Shown here: positions 25,467 through 33,510 of the stretch, piece by piece
Layout: every line of letters starts with the position of its first letter
How positions within the stretch are numbered: position 1 is the stretch's first letter
Assembly: GCA_028289195.1 (NCBI GenBank)
Contig: JANQQR010000019.1
Span: 1-48,175 of the forward strand
Length of the DNA stretch: 48,175 nucleotides
Reading direction: 5' to 3'
Source of the DNA: Phycisphaerales bacterium
GTDB taxonomy: Bacteria > Planctomycetota > Phycisphaerae > Phycisphaerales > UBA1924
Translations under genes and position numbers: made by a program
The notes under the pieces: model-generated
Seen by the model: the letters and a program-made list of their open reading frames with translations, nothing else
Told to the model about the DNA's origin: nothing
Databases searched by the model: none

Positions 25467-28400
25467 TCATTCCGAGGTGGAGGCGGTCAGCCCGGCGGCA
25501 GTCGGGGAGACCGGCTTCACCTCTTTTGCATGGTGGGCCATCGCGCCCGCCGAATCGAGCGTAAAGGTCAGCACGTGGCGGATGCCGCGTGGCTCGAAGC
25601 CGAACTCCACCGATCCGGCAAGCTCCGATTCGGTCAGGCCGCGCACGAGCCGCAGGCCGAGCTTCGGCTCGGAGGGCGCTTCGATCGGCTGCCCACCGGT
25701 CTCGCGCCATTCGAGCGTCACGCGGAGGCCCTCGGACGTCCGCTCCTGCGACCACGACACATGCGCAGCGCCCTCACCGGTCGACAGCGCGCCGTGCTTG
25801 ATGCTGTTGGTGATGAGCTCCTGGATGACCAGGCCGAGCGGGGTCGCCTGGCGCGGGGCGATCCCGACCTCGGGGCCGGACACCTCGACGCGATCGACCT
25901 CGGCGAGGCGCACCAGAGACGTGATCAGCGATCGCATTTCGACGCGGGCGCCGCCGCTCTGGGAGAGCATCGTGTGCGTTGAGGCCATCGCCCGCACGCG
26001 CGAGCTGATCGCATCGGCGAACGCATCGAGGTTCGACGCGGATCGACGGCCCATCTCCACCAGCGACAGCAGGCCGGCGAGCGAGTTCTTGACCCGGTGG
26101 TCGAGCTCGTTGAACAGCAGGTTCAGCGAGCGGTTCGACGCGCGGAGGTCTTCCTGGGCGGTTCGGAGCTCGGTGATGTCGACGATCACGCCGCGGAGGT
26201 GCGAGATCTCGCCGTCGGCGCCGAGCACCACGTTCACGGCGTCGCGGAGCCACAGATAACGACCGTCCGCGTGGCGCATGCGGTACTCGAACTCGTGATC
26301 CTCGTGTCGTTCGCACCGTTCCTGGCAGAAGCTGATGGCCCACGCGCGATCATCGTCGTGGAGCTTGTCGAGCCAGAACCCCTCTTCGTACCACTCCTCG
26401 GCCTCGTAACCGAGGATGTCCTTGGCGCGCGGGCTCACGTACGTGAACCGGAACGAGATGGGGTCGAACTCCCACAGCAGCACATCGGTCTCGGCGACCA
26501 GGCGCCGGAGGCGCTCCTCGCTCTGGTTGATCGACTCGCGCTGCCGGTGGTGCGTCACCGCGATGCGCGCCAGGCTCGACGCGGCCTCGAGCACATGGCG
26601 CTGGAAATCGTCGGGCGGGCCCGGGACGGAGCGACAGATCGCGAACGTCCCCACGGCGCGCTCGCCGTCCCCACGGAACGGCGACGACCAGCACGCACGG
26701 ATCTCCAGGTCGTGCGCCACCTCGCGGTAGTCCTCCCACAGGGGGTCGACGAATGTGTCCTCGACGATGACGGTCGCGTTGCGGTACACGCCCGTGCCGC
26801 ATGATGCGGAGCGCGGCCCGACGCGGAGCCCGTTGAACTGTTCGCGGGTCTGCTGGTCGAGCGAGGGGGCCGCAGCTACGGACAGCGTCTCGCCCTCGTC
26901 GTCGGTCAGCATGACGGCGCACGCCGAGTTCGAGAGCATCGACTCGACGAGGGAGCCCAGACGTTCGAGCACAGGGACGAGATCGTCGGAGGTCGCGATA
27001 AGTTCCAGGATCTCACGCTGGGCGTCTCGAAGTTCCTGCTCGCGGGCGCGGTCCGTGACGTCAATCATCAGGCCGTTGACGATGAACGACTCGTTCCCGA
27101 TCGCGTCGGTGAGCGAACGAACCTGGATCCACCGGATCTCGCCGTCCGAAGCGCGCTTGATCCGGAACTCGGTAAGGAACATGCCCCGCAGCGCATCGGC
27201 GCGGAGGATGTCCGTGTAGAGGTTCTTCTTGTCCGCTTCGACGACCAGATCGAGGAGCGTGGCGCGATCGGCGTACATGTCGTCCGCGCTCAGGCCGGTC
27301 AGTTCGGTTACGCCGTCGCTGATGTAGGTGTACGCCCGGTTGTTCTCCGCGTCGACCGAGAGCTGGTACACGACACCGGGCAGCGCATCGGCGATCGTGC
27401 GCAGGTGGCCCTCGCTCTGGGTGACGCGCTCCTGCGCCGTTCGGATCTCCGTGATGTCGGTCGCGACGCCGTTCCAGACCAGAGAGCCGTCGTCCTCGCG
27501 CGTGGGGCGCGAGTGCACCCGGAACCAGCGGATCTTGCCCGACGGCGTGATGATCCGGTGCTCGACTCGGACCGGGTCGCCGGTGTGAGACGATTCTGTG
27601 ACCGCCCGGTGGATCGGCTCGGCGTCGTCGGGGTGGTACATCTTCTGGATGAGGTGCGGCTCGGCCATGAGCTGCTCGGGTGTCACCTCGAGCATCTCCT
27701 CGACCGCGCCGGAAACCTGCAGGTAGCGGAAGTTCGAGCCATCGGGATCCCGCGTGGTACGGAAGATGATCTCGGGGATCTCGCGGGTGAGGTCCTGGAG
27801 CTCACGCGACGCGGCATCGAGCCCGCGCTGCGCGCGTCGATAGGCGCCGACAAGCAGGAGGCTCGATCCGGGGATGACGATCAGCGCGATCGCACCCATG
27901 CCCAAGAGCCACGGCGCGGCTGCTGCGAGCACCTCGCGCTCGACGTCCCCGGGCCGGACCCCGATCGCGAGCATGCTGCCCAGCGAGCTCTCGATCGGTT
28001 CGACGGAGATGAGCTGCCGGCCTCCGTCGGGCAGGATCCAGTACCCGTCTGCCGATCCACGCTCCTGGGCGAGATCGTCGAGAGCGATCGTTCCCGCGGG
28101 AGTGTGGATCTCGCGGATCGTGCACTGCTCGAGGGCGGGAGTGTCGTCGGGGCCGTCCTGATCCGCGGCGCGGAGGGGGTGGCCGTATTCGTCAAGGATG
28201 TAGAGCCAGGCCCCGGGGAAGTCCTCCGACAGGCCGCTCCAGAGCTCGTGGGTTGCCTCGAACGCCAGGTCCGACGAGTGGTTGGGCGAGGCCCGATCCA
28301 GGAATCGCGCGAGCGTTTGGACGTGCAGGATGCGCTCGGCGCGCGATTCCTCGAGCTTGTTTCGGAGCGCGACCTCGTAGGACGCCCAGGCGATGCCGAT

Positions 28401-28478
28401 CACCGCGAAGCTCGCGATGGCGGCGAGGCTGACCGCGATCGAGGCGCGTACGGAGGTGGGTCGTTTCAGGCCGGACAT
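25467..28478 (-). CDS. Membrane sensor histidine kinase, HWE type, with PAS-PAS-GAF-PAS
   Basis: 1003 residues. A first transmembrane helix (about 13-33) and a second (about 190-211) enclose an external sensing part of about 155 residues. Then follow PAS domains at about 235-347 (ending NGVATDITEIRTAQ) and 358-477, a GAF domain at about 490-645 (FRGDGERAVGTFAICRS), and a third PAS at about 655-775. The kinase core starts at FNELDHRVKNSLAGLL, with His794 as phosphoacceptor. The ATPase N box reads QELITNSIKHG. LEWRETGG carries the WxE feature of HWE kinases. No receiver or regulator is adjacent. The start at 28478 has GAAGGAGAG upstream. It follows serC on the same strand after 79 bases. Confidence 0.93.
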   Translation of the reverse strand: MSGLKRPTSVRASIAVSLAAIASFAVIGIAWASYEVALRNKLEESRAERILHVQTLARFLDRASPNHSSDLAFEATHELWSGLSEDFPGAWLYILDEYGHPLRAADQDGPDDTPALEQCTIREIHTPAGTIALDDLAQERGSADGYWILPDGGRQLISVEPIESSLGSMLAIGVRPGDVEREVLAAAAPWLLGMGAIALIVIPGSSLLLVGAYRRAQRGLDAASRELQDLTREIPEIIFRTTRDPDGSNFRYLQVSGAVEEMLEVTPEQLMAEPHLIQKMYHPDDAEPIHRAVTESSHTGDPVRVEHRIITPSGKIRWFRVHSRPTREDDGSLVWNGVATDITEIRTAQERVTQSEGHLRTIADALPGVVYQLSVDAENNRAYTYISDGVTELTGLSADDMYADRATLLDLVVEADKKNLYTDILRADALRGMFLTEFRIKRASDGEIRWIQVRSLTDAIGNESFIVNGLMIDVTDRAREQELRDAQREILELIATSDDLVPVLERLGSLVESMLSNSACAVMLTDDEGETLSVAAAPSLDQQTREQFNGLRVGPRSASCGTGVYRNATVIVEDTFVDPLWEDYREVAHDLEIRACWSSPFRGDGERAVGTFAICRSVPGPPDDFQRHVLEAASSLARIAVTHHRQRESINQSEERLRRLVAETDVLLWEFDPISFRFTYVSPRAKDILGYEAEEWYEEGFWLDKLHDDDRAWAISFCQERCERHEDHEFEYRMRHADGRYLWLRDAVNVVLGADGEISHLRGVIVDITELRTAQEDLRASNRSLNLLFNELDHRVKNSLAGLLSLVEMGRRSASNLDAFADAISSRVRAMASTHTMLSQSGGARVEMRSLITSLVRLAEVDRVEVSGPEVGIAPRQATPLGLVIQELITNSIKHGALSTGEGAAHVSWSQERTSEGLRVTLEWRETGGQPIEAPSEPKLGLRLVRGLTESELAGSVEFGFEPRGIRHVLTFTLDSAGAMAHHAKEVKPVSPTAAGLTASTSE

Positions 28479-28503
28479 GGCGGCTCTCCTTCGCGGGAGG
28501 GAT

Positions 28504-28520
28504 AGCCCTTCTATCGGGCT
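28504..28520 (-). terminator. Weak hairpin between serC and the sensor kinase
   Basis: AGCCC (28504-28508) and GGGCT (28516-28520) pair around seven bases. An alternative pairing of GATAG (28501-28505) with CTATC (28511-28515) overlaps it. No T-run follows on the minus strand. It could reduce read-through from serC into the kinase gene, but the evidence is thin. Confidence 0.2.
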
Positions 28521-28557
28521 GCCGTCGCGATCGGGGAGAGTCTACCCGCCGGGTTGA

Positions 28558-29688
28558 TCAGCCCTTGTTGGCGAGCTCGAATTCCTTCATGAAGTCCACG
28601 AGCGCCACGCAGCCCTGGGCCGGGAAGGCGTTGTAGATGCTGGCCCGCATGCCGCCGAGCGAGCGGTGGCCGGCGAGGCCGTCGAGGCCCTTCTTCGCGG
28701 CCTCGTCGATGAACTTGGAATCGAGTTCGGCGCTCGGCGTGGTGAAGGTGATGTTCATCAGCGAGCGCGATTCGGTCTGGGCGTGGGCCTTGTAGAACTC
28801 GGACTCGTCGAGGAAGTCGTAGATGATCCGGGCCTTGGCCTCGTTGCGCTCGGCCATCGCCTGCGTGCCGCCCTCGGCGCGGATCCACTTGATGACCTGG
28901 CCGATCAGGTAGATGCCGAAGGTGGGGGGCGTGTTGTAGCGCGACTCCTTGGCGGCGTGCACCTTGTACTTGAGCATCTCCGGGAGATCGTCGCGCCCGG
29001 ACGCGACGACGTCCTTCTTCGCGATCACGAGCACGGTGCCGGCCGGTCCGAGGTTCTTCTGGGCCCCGGCGTAGACCATTCCGTACTTCGTGAAGTCGAT
29101 CGGGCACGAGAAGATGTCGCTGGAGGCGTCGCACGCGATCCAGGCCCCTCCCGGGTGCTCGGGCGGGTTCTTCCACTGCGTGCCGGCGATGGTGTTGTTC
29201 GAGGTGATGTGGCAGTAGACAGCGTCGTTGGTGAACTTCCAGTCCGAGCAGTCGGGGATGCGGTCGTACTTCGTCTCTTTGCTCGAGGCCACGATGTTGA
29301 CGTCGCTGAGCTTCTGCGCCTCTTTGACCGAGTCGCTGGCCCACTTGCCGGTGAGGAAGTAGTCGGACTTCTTCCCGGCGGCGAAGTTCATCGGGACCAT
29401 GAAGCATTGCGTGGTCGCGCCGCCCTGGACGAACATGATGTCGTAGTCGTCCGGCACGTTGCCGACGTCGCGGACGTCCTCGAGCGCCTCGGCGAGCACC
29501 CGGTCGTAGGCCGGGCCGCGATGGCTGTGCTCGAGGATGCCGATGCCCGAGCCGAAGATGTTCCAGAGGTCGTTCTGCGCCTGGCGGAGCACCGATTCGG
29601 GGAGCACCGAGGGCCCGGCGCTGAAGTTGTAGACGCGATCGGCGGACTTGTCGGCGACGCTGGAGAGGGCGGGGCTGAGGGTCGTCAT
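28558..29688 (-). CDS. serC: Phosphoserine aminotransferase
   Basis: 376-residue PLP enzyme of the second step of serine synthesis (3-phosphohydroxypyruvate to O-phosphoserine with glutamate); it may also serve pyridoxine synthesis. The N-terminal VYNFSAGPSVLPESVLRQAQ and SHRGPAYDRVLAEA are family hallmarks. FVQGGATTQCFMVPMN is the cofactor-phosphate and substrate region. The PLP lysine is Lys211 in YAGAQKNLGPAG. The frame is open 69 bases upstream of the ATG at 29688, but the family start is close to this ATG. It lies 46 bases after serA on the same strand, a two-gene serine operon. Confidence 0.97.
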   Translation of the reverse strand: MTTLSPALSSVADKSADRVYNFSAGPSVLPESVLRQAQNDLWNIFGSGIGILEHSHRGPAYDRVLAEALEDVRDVGNVPDDYDIMFVQGGATTQCFMVPMNFAAGKKSDYFLTGKWASDSVKEAQKLSDVNIVASSKETKYDRIPDCSDWKFTNDAVYCHITSNNTIAGTQWKNPPEHPGGAWIACDASSDIFSCPIDFTKYGMVYAGAQKNLGPAGTVLVIAKKDVVASGRDDLPEMLKYKVHAAKESRYNTPPTFGIYLIGQVIKWIRAEGGTQAMAERNEAKARIIYDFLDESEFYKAHAQTESRSLMNITFTTPSAELDSKFIDEAAKKGLDGLAGHRSLGGMRASIYNAFPAQGCVALVDFMKEFELANKG

Positions 29689-29734
29689 GGCGTGGTCTCG
29701 TCTGCTGAGTTGGCGCGTGTGCGCGTCGGGATGG

Positions 29735-30949
29735 TCAATCGATCGTAGCCAGATCAACGCTGAGCACGTGGGGCGTGCCGCTCTTGATCTCGGCGATGGT
29801 GTTGGCGTCGGGCTCCCCGGCGAGGCTGATGCGGGCGCAGGCCGCCTCTTCGCCGGCGTAGATCACGTTCTCCATGTCCTCGATGTTGATCCCCGCCTTG
29901 CCGATCGCGCCCACGACGTGGGCCAGCAGGCCCGGGCGATTGAGGTGGCGGACGACCAGCAGCTTGGTCGCGGCGGTCTTCGAGCAGATGTTGACGACGT
30001 TGGGGATCTCGCCGGTCTCACGGAACACGCGGACGATGCGCACCGCCTCGGCGGCGATCGCCTGCTGGCTCTGGTCCGTAGAAGCGCCGATGTGGTGGGT
30101 GCCGTACACGCCCGGCGCCGAGGCGAGCTCGCTCTCGAACCCGTCCTGCGCCGAGCCGGACCCCGGCTCGTTCTGGTAGACGTCGAGTCCGGCGCGCACG
30201 CCCTTGGTCTTGATGGCGTCCAGCAATGCGCCTTCGTCGACGACCGAGCCCCGGGTGGTGTTGATCAGGAACGCCCCGGGCTTGAGCGCGTCGCAGAACG
30301 CCTTGTCGACGAGGTTCTTCGTCTCGGGCGTCGCGGCGACGTGCAGCGTGACGATGTCAGCGGCCTTCGCGACCGCGATCGGGTCGGCGGCGCGCGTCAC
30401 ACCGAGGCGCTTGGCGCCGGCGTCGTCGAGCGAGCGCGACCAGCACACAACCGGCATCCCGAACGCGTGGGCCCGCTTGATGACCTCCTGGGCGATCATG
30501 CCCGCGCCGATCACGCCGAGCGTGCGCCCGAAGAGCCCGCCGGACTTGGAATACTCCTTCTTGGACCACTTGCCCTCGCGCAGTTCTCCGACCTGATCCG
30601 GGATGCGCCGGTCGCACGAGAGGATCAGCCCCCAGGTGAGTTCGGCCACCGCAACGGAGTTCTTGCCAGGGCAGTTGGCGACGCTAATGCCCTTGGCGCT
30701 CGCGGCCGCGACATCGATGTTGTCGACCCCCGCTCCGGCGCGCACGATCAGCGCGAGCCCGCCGGGCGTTTCGAACACGTGCGCCGGAACCTTCGTCGAG
30801 CGAACGATCAGGACCTCCGGCTCGTGCTCGGCGATCGCGCCGGCGAGCGTGTCGGGCCCGAGCGATGGATCGGAATGCACTCTGAAGCCCTGGGCCTCGA
30901 GTTCGTCGATGCCCGACTGATCGAACTTGTCTGCGATGAGCACGTTCAT
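29735..30949 (-). CDS. serA: D-3-phosphoglycerate dehydrogenase
   Basis: 404-residue NAD-dependent enzyme committing 3-phosphoglycerate to serine synthesis. The N-terminal half has RAGAGVDNIDVAAASAKGI. The Rossmann motif GVIGAGMIAQEV follows after GRTL. The catalytic region has INTTRGSVVDEGAL and the His pair in GTHHIGAST. The C-terminal ACT domain (about 330-404, VVRHLNRPGLLAHVVGAIGK) is the usual site of serine feedback, so the enzyme is the short ACT-only type. The frame continues upstream beyond 30949, but the start MNVLIADKF is the family start. A promoter candidate with two inverted repeats lies at 30994-31037. Confidence 0.97.
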   Translation of the reverse strand: MNVLIADKFDQSGIDELEAQGFRVHSDPSLGPDTLAGAIAEHEPEVLIVRSTKVPAHVFETPGGLALIVRAGAGVDNIDVAAASAKGISVANCPGKNSVAVAELTWGLILSCDRRIPDQVGELREGKWSKKEYSKSGGLFGRTLGVIGAGMIAQEVIKRAHAFGMPVVCWSRSLDDAGAKRLGVTRAADPIAVAKAADIVTLHVAATPETKNLVDKAFCDALKPGAFLINTTRGSVVDEGALLDAIKTKGVRAGLDVYQNEPGSGSAQDGFESELASAPGVYGTHHIGASTDQSQQAIAAEAVRIVRVFRETGEIPNVVNICSKTAATKLLVVRHLNRPGLLAHVVGAIGKAGINIEDMENVIYAGEEAACARISLAGEPDANTIAEIKSGTPHVLSVDLATID

Positions 30950-30993
30950 GCGAAAGCCCCCGCGGGGAGTGGGTTGACAGATATTCCGTTGAG

Positions 30994-31021
30994 ATTGTAA
31001 CCCGCCTGCGGGTATGAGCAA
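30994..31021 (-). promoter_or_regulatory. Promoter candidate for serA-serC
   Basis: On the minus strand TTGCTC (31016-31021) and TACAAT (30994-30999) are separated by 16 bases, a fair match to a housekeeping-type promoter. The -10 ends 44 bases before the serA ATG. The presence of a promoter here implies that serA-serC can be transcribed apart from the two upstream genes on the same strand. Confidence 0.5.
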
Positions 31022-31037
31022 GAGATTGCTCCATACC
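31000..31037. promoter_or_regulatory. Two abutting inverted repeats overlapping the serA promoter
   Basis: ACCCGC-CT-GCGGGT (31000-31013) is a perfect 6-base inverted repeat that fills the promoter spacer. GGTATGAGCAA (31011-31021) pairs with TTGCTCCATACC (31026-31037) across GAGA, with a single bulged base, and covers the -35 element. As DNA they look like operator sites; as RNA from upstream transcription they would form two strong hairpins. No T-run follows, so intrinsic termination is unlikely. Confidence 0.45.
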
Positions 31038-31115
31038 GAACAATCAACGGCTTTGTTGAGTTTGTGCCGAATCTCACTCGATGGAATGCGCTGTCGCGCC
31101 TTCGCCTTCGCCGGT

Positions 31116-32129
31116 TCAGAATTCGGTGCCACACTCGGGGCAGGTTCGGCCGGGGAGTCCCTGGAGCAGATAGCCGCACTCGATGCAGGTGTCGGACTCG
31201 ATGTCGATGGACATCTTGAGCCCGCAGGCCTTGCACTCCGACTTGCCCAGGGGGAGTCGCTGCTCGCTGGAGCAGCGTGGGCAACGGATCTCGACGATGG
31301 CGCGCCCCGCGCTCTCGCCGAGTTCGGACGGTGCGCGGCGCAGTCGCTTGAGGATGAGCAGCGCGATCGTCGCGCAGGCATCGGCGACGGCCGAGGCGGC
31401 GAACAGGCGGAGGAGGAACTCCTCCGAAGGGCCGAACACAGACGAAGCATTCTCCCAACCGATGTAGATCGCCCAGAGCACTCCGGTCACGCCGGCCGCC
31501 GCGATCGCGATCACACGAGCCGTTCTGATCGTCTCCGCAACCCGCAGGCGCAGCAGCATGCAGATGTGGGAGAGCGTGAACGCGGCGATGCCGGCGATCA
31601 GCGCGGCTCGCGCCCAGACGTCGTCCACGCGCACGGGAATCCACAGAAGGATGAGGCCGAAGACCAGCGAAGCGCCACAGACAAAGAGTGAGGCCGCTGC
31701 GAGCACCTGGTGGACTCCACGCGTGATCAGCCGCGCCGGTGGCACGGCGAGGAGCACCGCTGCGCACAGAAAGAACGTCTGTGCGATCGCCTCGCCTTCC
31801 CAATAGGTCCAAGGGAACCAGATCTCGAAGATCACGACGCCGAAGTTGACGGCGAACGCGGCAACCCCAAGCCGGACGAGCCACGGCGCGAGGCCCCGGT
31901 CGCCGGCGCCGGCGAGCCCGACGACCACGGCGCAGTGGAACGCGAGGGCCGCCAGCGTGCCGAGGATGCGCCCGGAGGTTCGATCGAATTCGCCGTAGAG
32001 CAGGACGAAGATCGCCACGAGCGCGCACCCGACCAGCCCGGCGACCATGCTCCACAGGAAGACCCGCCGGGCCCCGGGCGGGAGGTCGAGCCAACTCATG
32101 GAGGATGCCCGATTCGGCGAGGAGCCCAT
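31116..32129 (-). CDS. Eight-helix membrane protein with C-terminal zinc ribbons
   Basis: 337 residues with about eight hydrophobic helices (for example WSMVAGLVGCALVAIFVLLY, LGTLAALAFHCAVVVGLA and ASLFVCGASLVFGLILLWI). A cytosolic C-terminal tail carries two cysteine groups: CPRC...CKAC (CPRCSSEQRLPLGKSECKAC) and CIECGYLLQGL...CPECG. The second is the CGYxLxGL..CPECG ribbon seen again in the protein at 41350. The ATG at 32129 has a strong GGAGG five bases upstream; a later ATG at 32099 lacks one. It lies 23 bases after the DUF1015 gene and 166 before serA. The function is unknown; the tail suggests a metal-dependent protein contact. Confidence 0.78.
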   Translation of the reverse strand: MGSSPNRASSMSWLDLPPGARRVFLWSMVAGLVGCALVAIFVLLYGEFDRTSGRILGTLAALAFHCAVVVGLAGAGDRGLAPWLVRLGVAAFAVNFGVVIFEIWFPWTYWEGEAIAQTFFLCAAVLLAVPPARLITRGVHQVLAAASLFVCGASLVFGLILLWIPVRVDDVWARAALIAGIAAFTLSHICMLLRLRVAETIRTARVIAIAAAGVTGVLWAIYIGWENASSVFGPSEEFLLRLFAASAVADACATIALLILKRLRRAPSELGESAGRAIVEIRCPRCSSEQRLPLGKSECKACGLKMSIDIESDTCIECGYLLQGLPGRTCPECGTEF

Positions 32130-32152
32130 GCGCACCTCCGGTCGAAAGCCGA

Positions 32153-33418
32153 CTAGTCCAGGGTATGCACCAGCAGGCCCGAGCGCAGCTTCGGCTCGAA
32201 CCACGTGCTCTTCGGGGGCATGATCTCGCCGGCGTCCGACACCGCGATCAGCTGCGCAATCGACACGGGGAACATGCTGAACGCGACCGCCGCCCTGCCC
32301 TCGGCGACGCGCTTCTCCAGTTCGTCGGTGCCGCGGATGCCGCCCACGAAGTCGATCCGCTTGTCCGTGCGCACGTCGCCGATCCCCAGGATCGGTCCGA
32401 GGACGCGATCGGCGAGGATGACGTAGTCGAGCGAGTTGATGGGGTCGCGCTCGTCGATGGTGGAGCCGGCAAACTCAACGCGGAACCAGTCCGCCCGCTC
32501 GCCCGTGCCCGGGAGGTGCATGCACACGGTGTGGGGCGACGCCGGCGAGGGATCATCCGTGGGAGTCACGGACGCGACCCGCCGGATCTCCTCGAGCACA
32601 TCGCTCGCGCTCTTGGCGTTGAGATCTTTCACGACACGGTTGTAGGGGAGGATCGAGAGCTCGCTCTCGGGGAAGAGCACCGTCAGGAACCAGTTGTATT
32701 CCTCGTCGCCGGTGTGCCCGGGGTTCTGCTCGCGGAGCGCCGCGCCGGCGTTGGCGGCGCTGGCGGTGCGATGGTGGCCGTCGGCGACGTACGCGCACTC
32801 GAGCGCCGCGAAGGCGTCGATCAGCTCCGGCGAGAGCGCCGAATCGATGCGCCAGACCGTGTGGCGCACGCCGTCCGGCGCCGTGAAGTCGTAGAGCTCG
32901 GTGGCGTTCGACTGCGCCCGGCTCGTCGCCGCGCTGATCCCCTCAGAATCCTCGTGCAGGAAGAACACCGGCTCGGCGTTTGCCCGGAGGTCGAGCACGT
33001 GGCGCGTCCGGTCGGCCTCCTTGTCGGCCCGGGTCTTCTCGTGCTTCTTGATCCTGTTCTGCGCGTAGTCGTCGATATGGCAGCAGCACACGAGCCCGGT
33101 CTGGCTCACCTGCCTGCCGAGCAGCGTGGCCTGCTGGCGGTACAGATAGAGGTGCTCTCCCGGCTCGCGCTGCAGCAGGCCGCGGACCTGGAACGACTCG
33201 AGGTTCTCTCTGGCCTTGTCGTACACCGAATCGTCGTAGAGCGAGACGTCCTCCGGGAGATCGATCTCGGGACGGATCACGTGCAGGAAGCTGTCTTCGT
33301 TGCCGCGCGCCAGCGCGCGGGCCTCGCTCGAATCGATCACGTCGTACGGGACCGACGCGATCCTCTCGGCGGCGTCGCTCTCGGGGCGGAGTGCGGCAAA
33401 CGGCTTGATTCGGAGCAC
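32153..33418 (-). CDS. DUF1015 family protein
   Basis: 421 residues typical of DUF1015 in length and motifs: LRIKPFAALRPESDAAERIA at the start, ASVPYDVIDSSEARALA, FLHVIRPEIDLP, and ADGHHRTASAA with the conserved His pair. The family is of unknown biochemistry and, from general knowledge, is often found beside serA and serC, as here. It is cytoplasmic. The start is GTG at 33418 behind GGAGGA; the frame extends upstream without coding character. It is the first gene of a minus-strand series running through the zinc-ribbon protein to serA-serC. Confidence 0.92.
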   Translation of the reverse strand: MLRIKPFAALRPESDAAERIASVPYDVIDSSEARALARGNEDSFLHVIRPEIDLPEDVSLYDDSVYDKARENLESFQVRGLLQREPGEHLYLYRQQATLLGRQVSQTGLVCCCHIDDYAQNRIKKHEKTRADKEADRTRHVLDLRANAEPVFFLHEDSEGISAATSRAQSNATELYDFTAPDGVRHTVWRIDSALSPELIDAFAALECAYVADGHHRTASAANAGAALREQNPGHTGDEEYNWFLTVLFPESELSILPYNRVVKDLNAKSASDVLEEIRRVASVTPTDDPSPASPHTVCMHLPGTGERADWFRVEFAGSTIDERDPINSLDYVILADRVLGPILGIGDVRTDKRIDFVGGIRGTDELEKRVAEGRAAVAFSMFPVSIAQLIAVSDAGEIMPPKSTWFEPKLRSGLLVHTLD

Positions 33419-33456
33419 GATTTCCTCCAATCGGGGCGATCTCTGCGGAGCCGCGC

Positions 33457-33468
33457 CAATATATAGTC
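33457..33468. promoter_or_regulatory. Shared AT-rich core of divergent promoters
   Basis: CAATATATAGTC stands alone as AT-rich DNA in the 92 bases between DUF1015 and the M28 peptidase. It reads TATATT (33458-33463) on the minus strand and TATAGT (33462-33467) on the plus strand, each five of six to the -10 consensus and 40-45 bases from the respective starts. The -35 regions are not convincing. Confidence 0.4.
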
Positions 33469-33510
33469 GGTACGCCCGTCGCGTTCCGCGGCGCATCGAG
33501 GTCTTCCACC

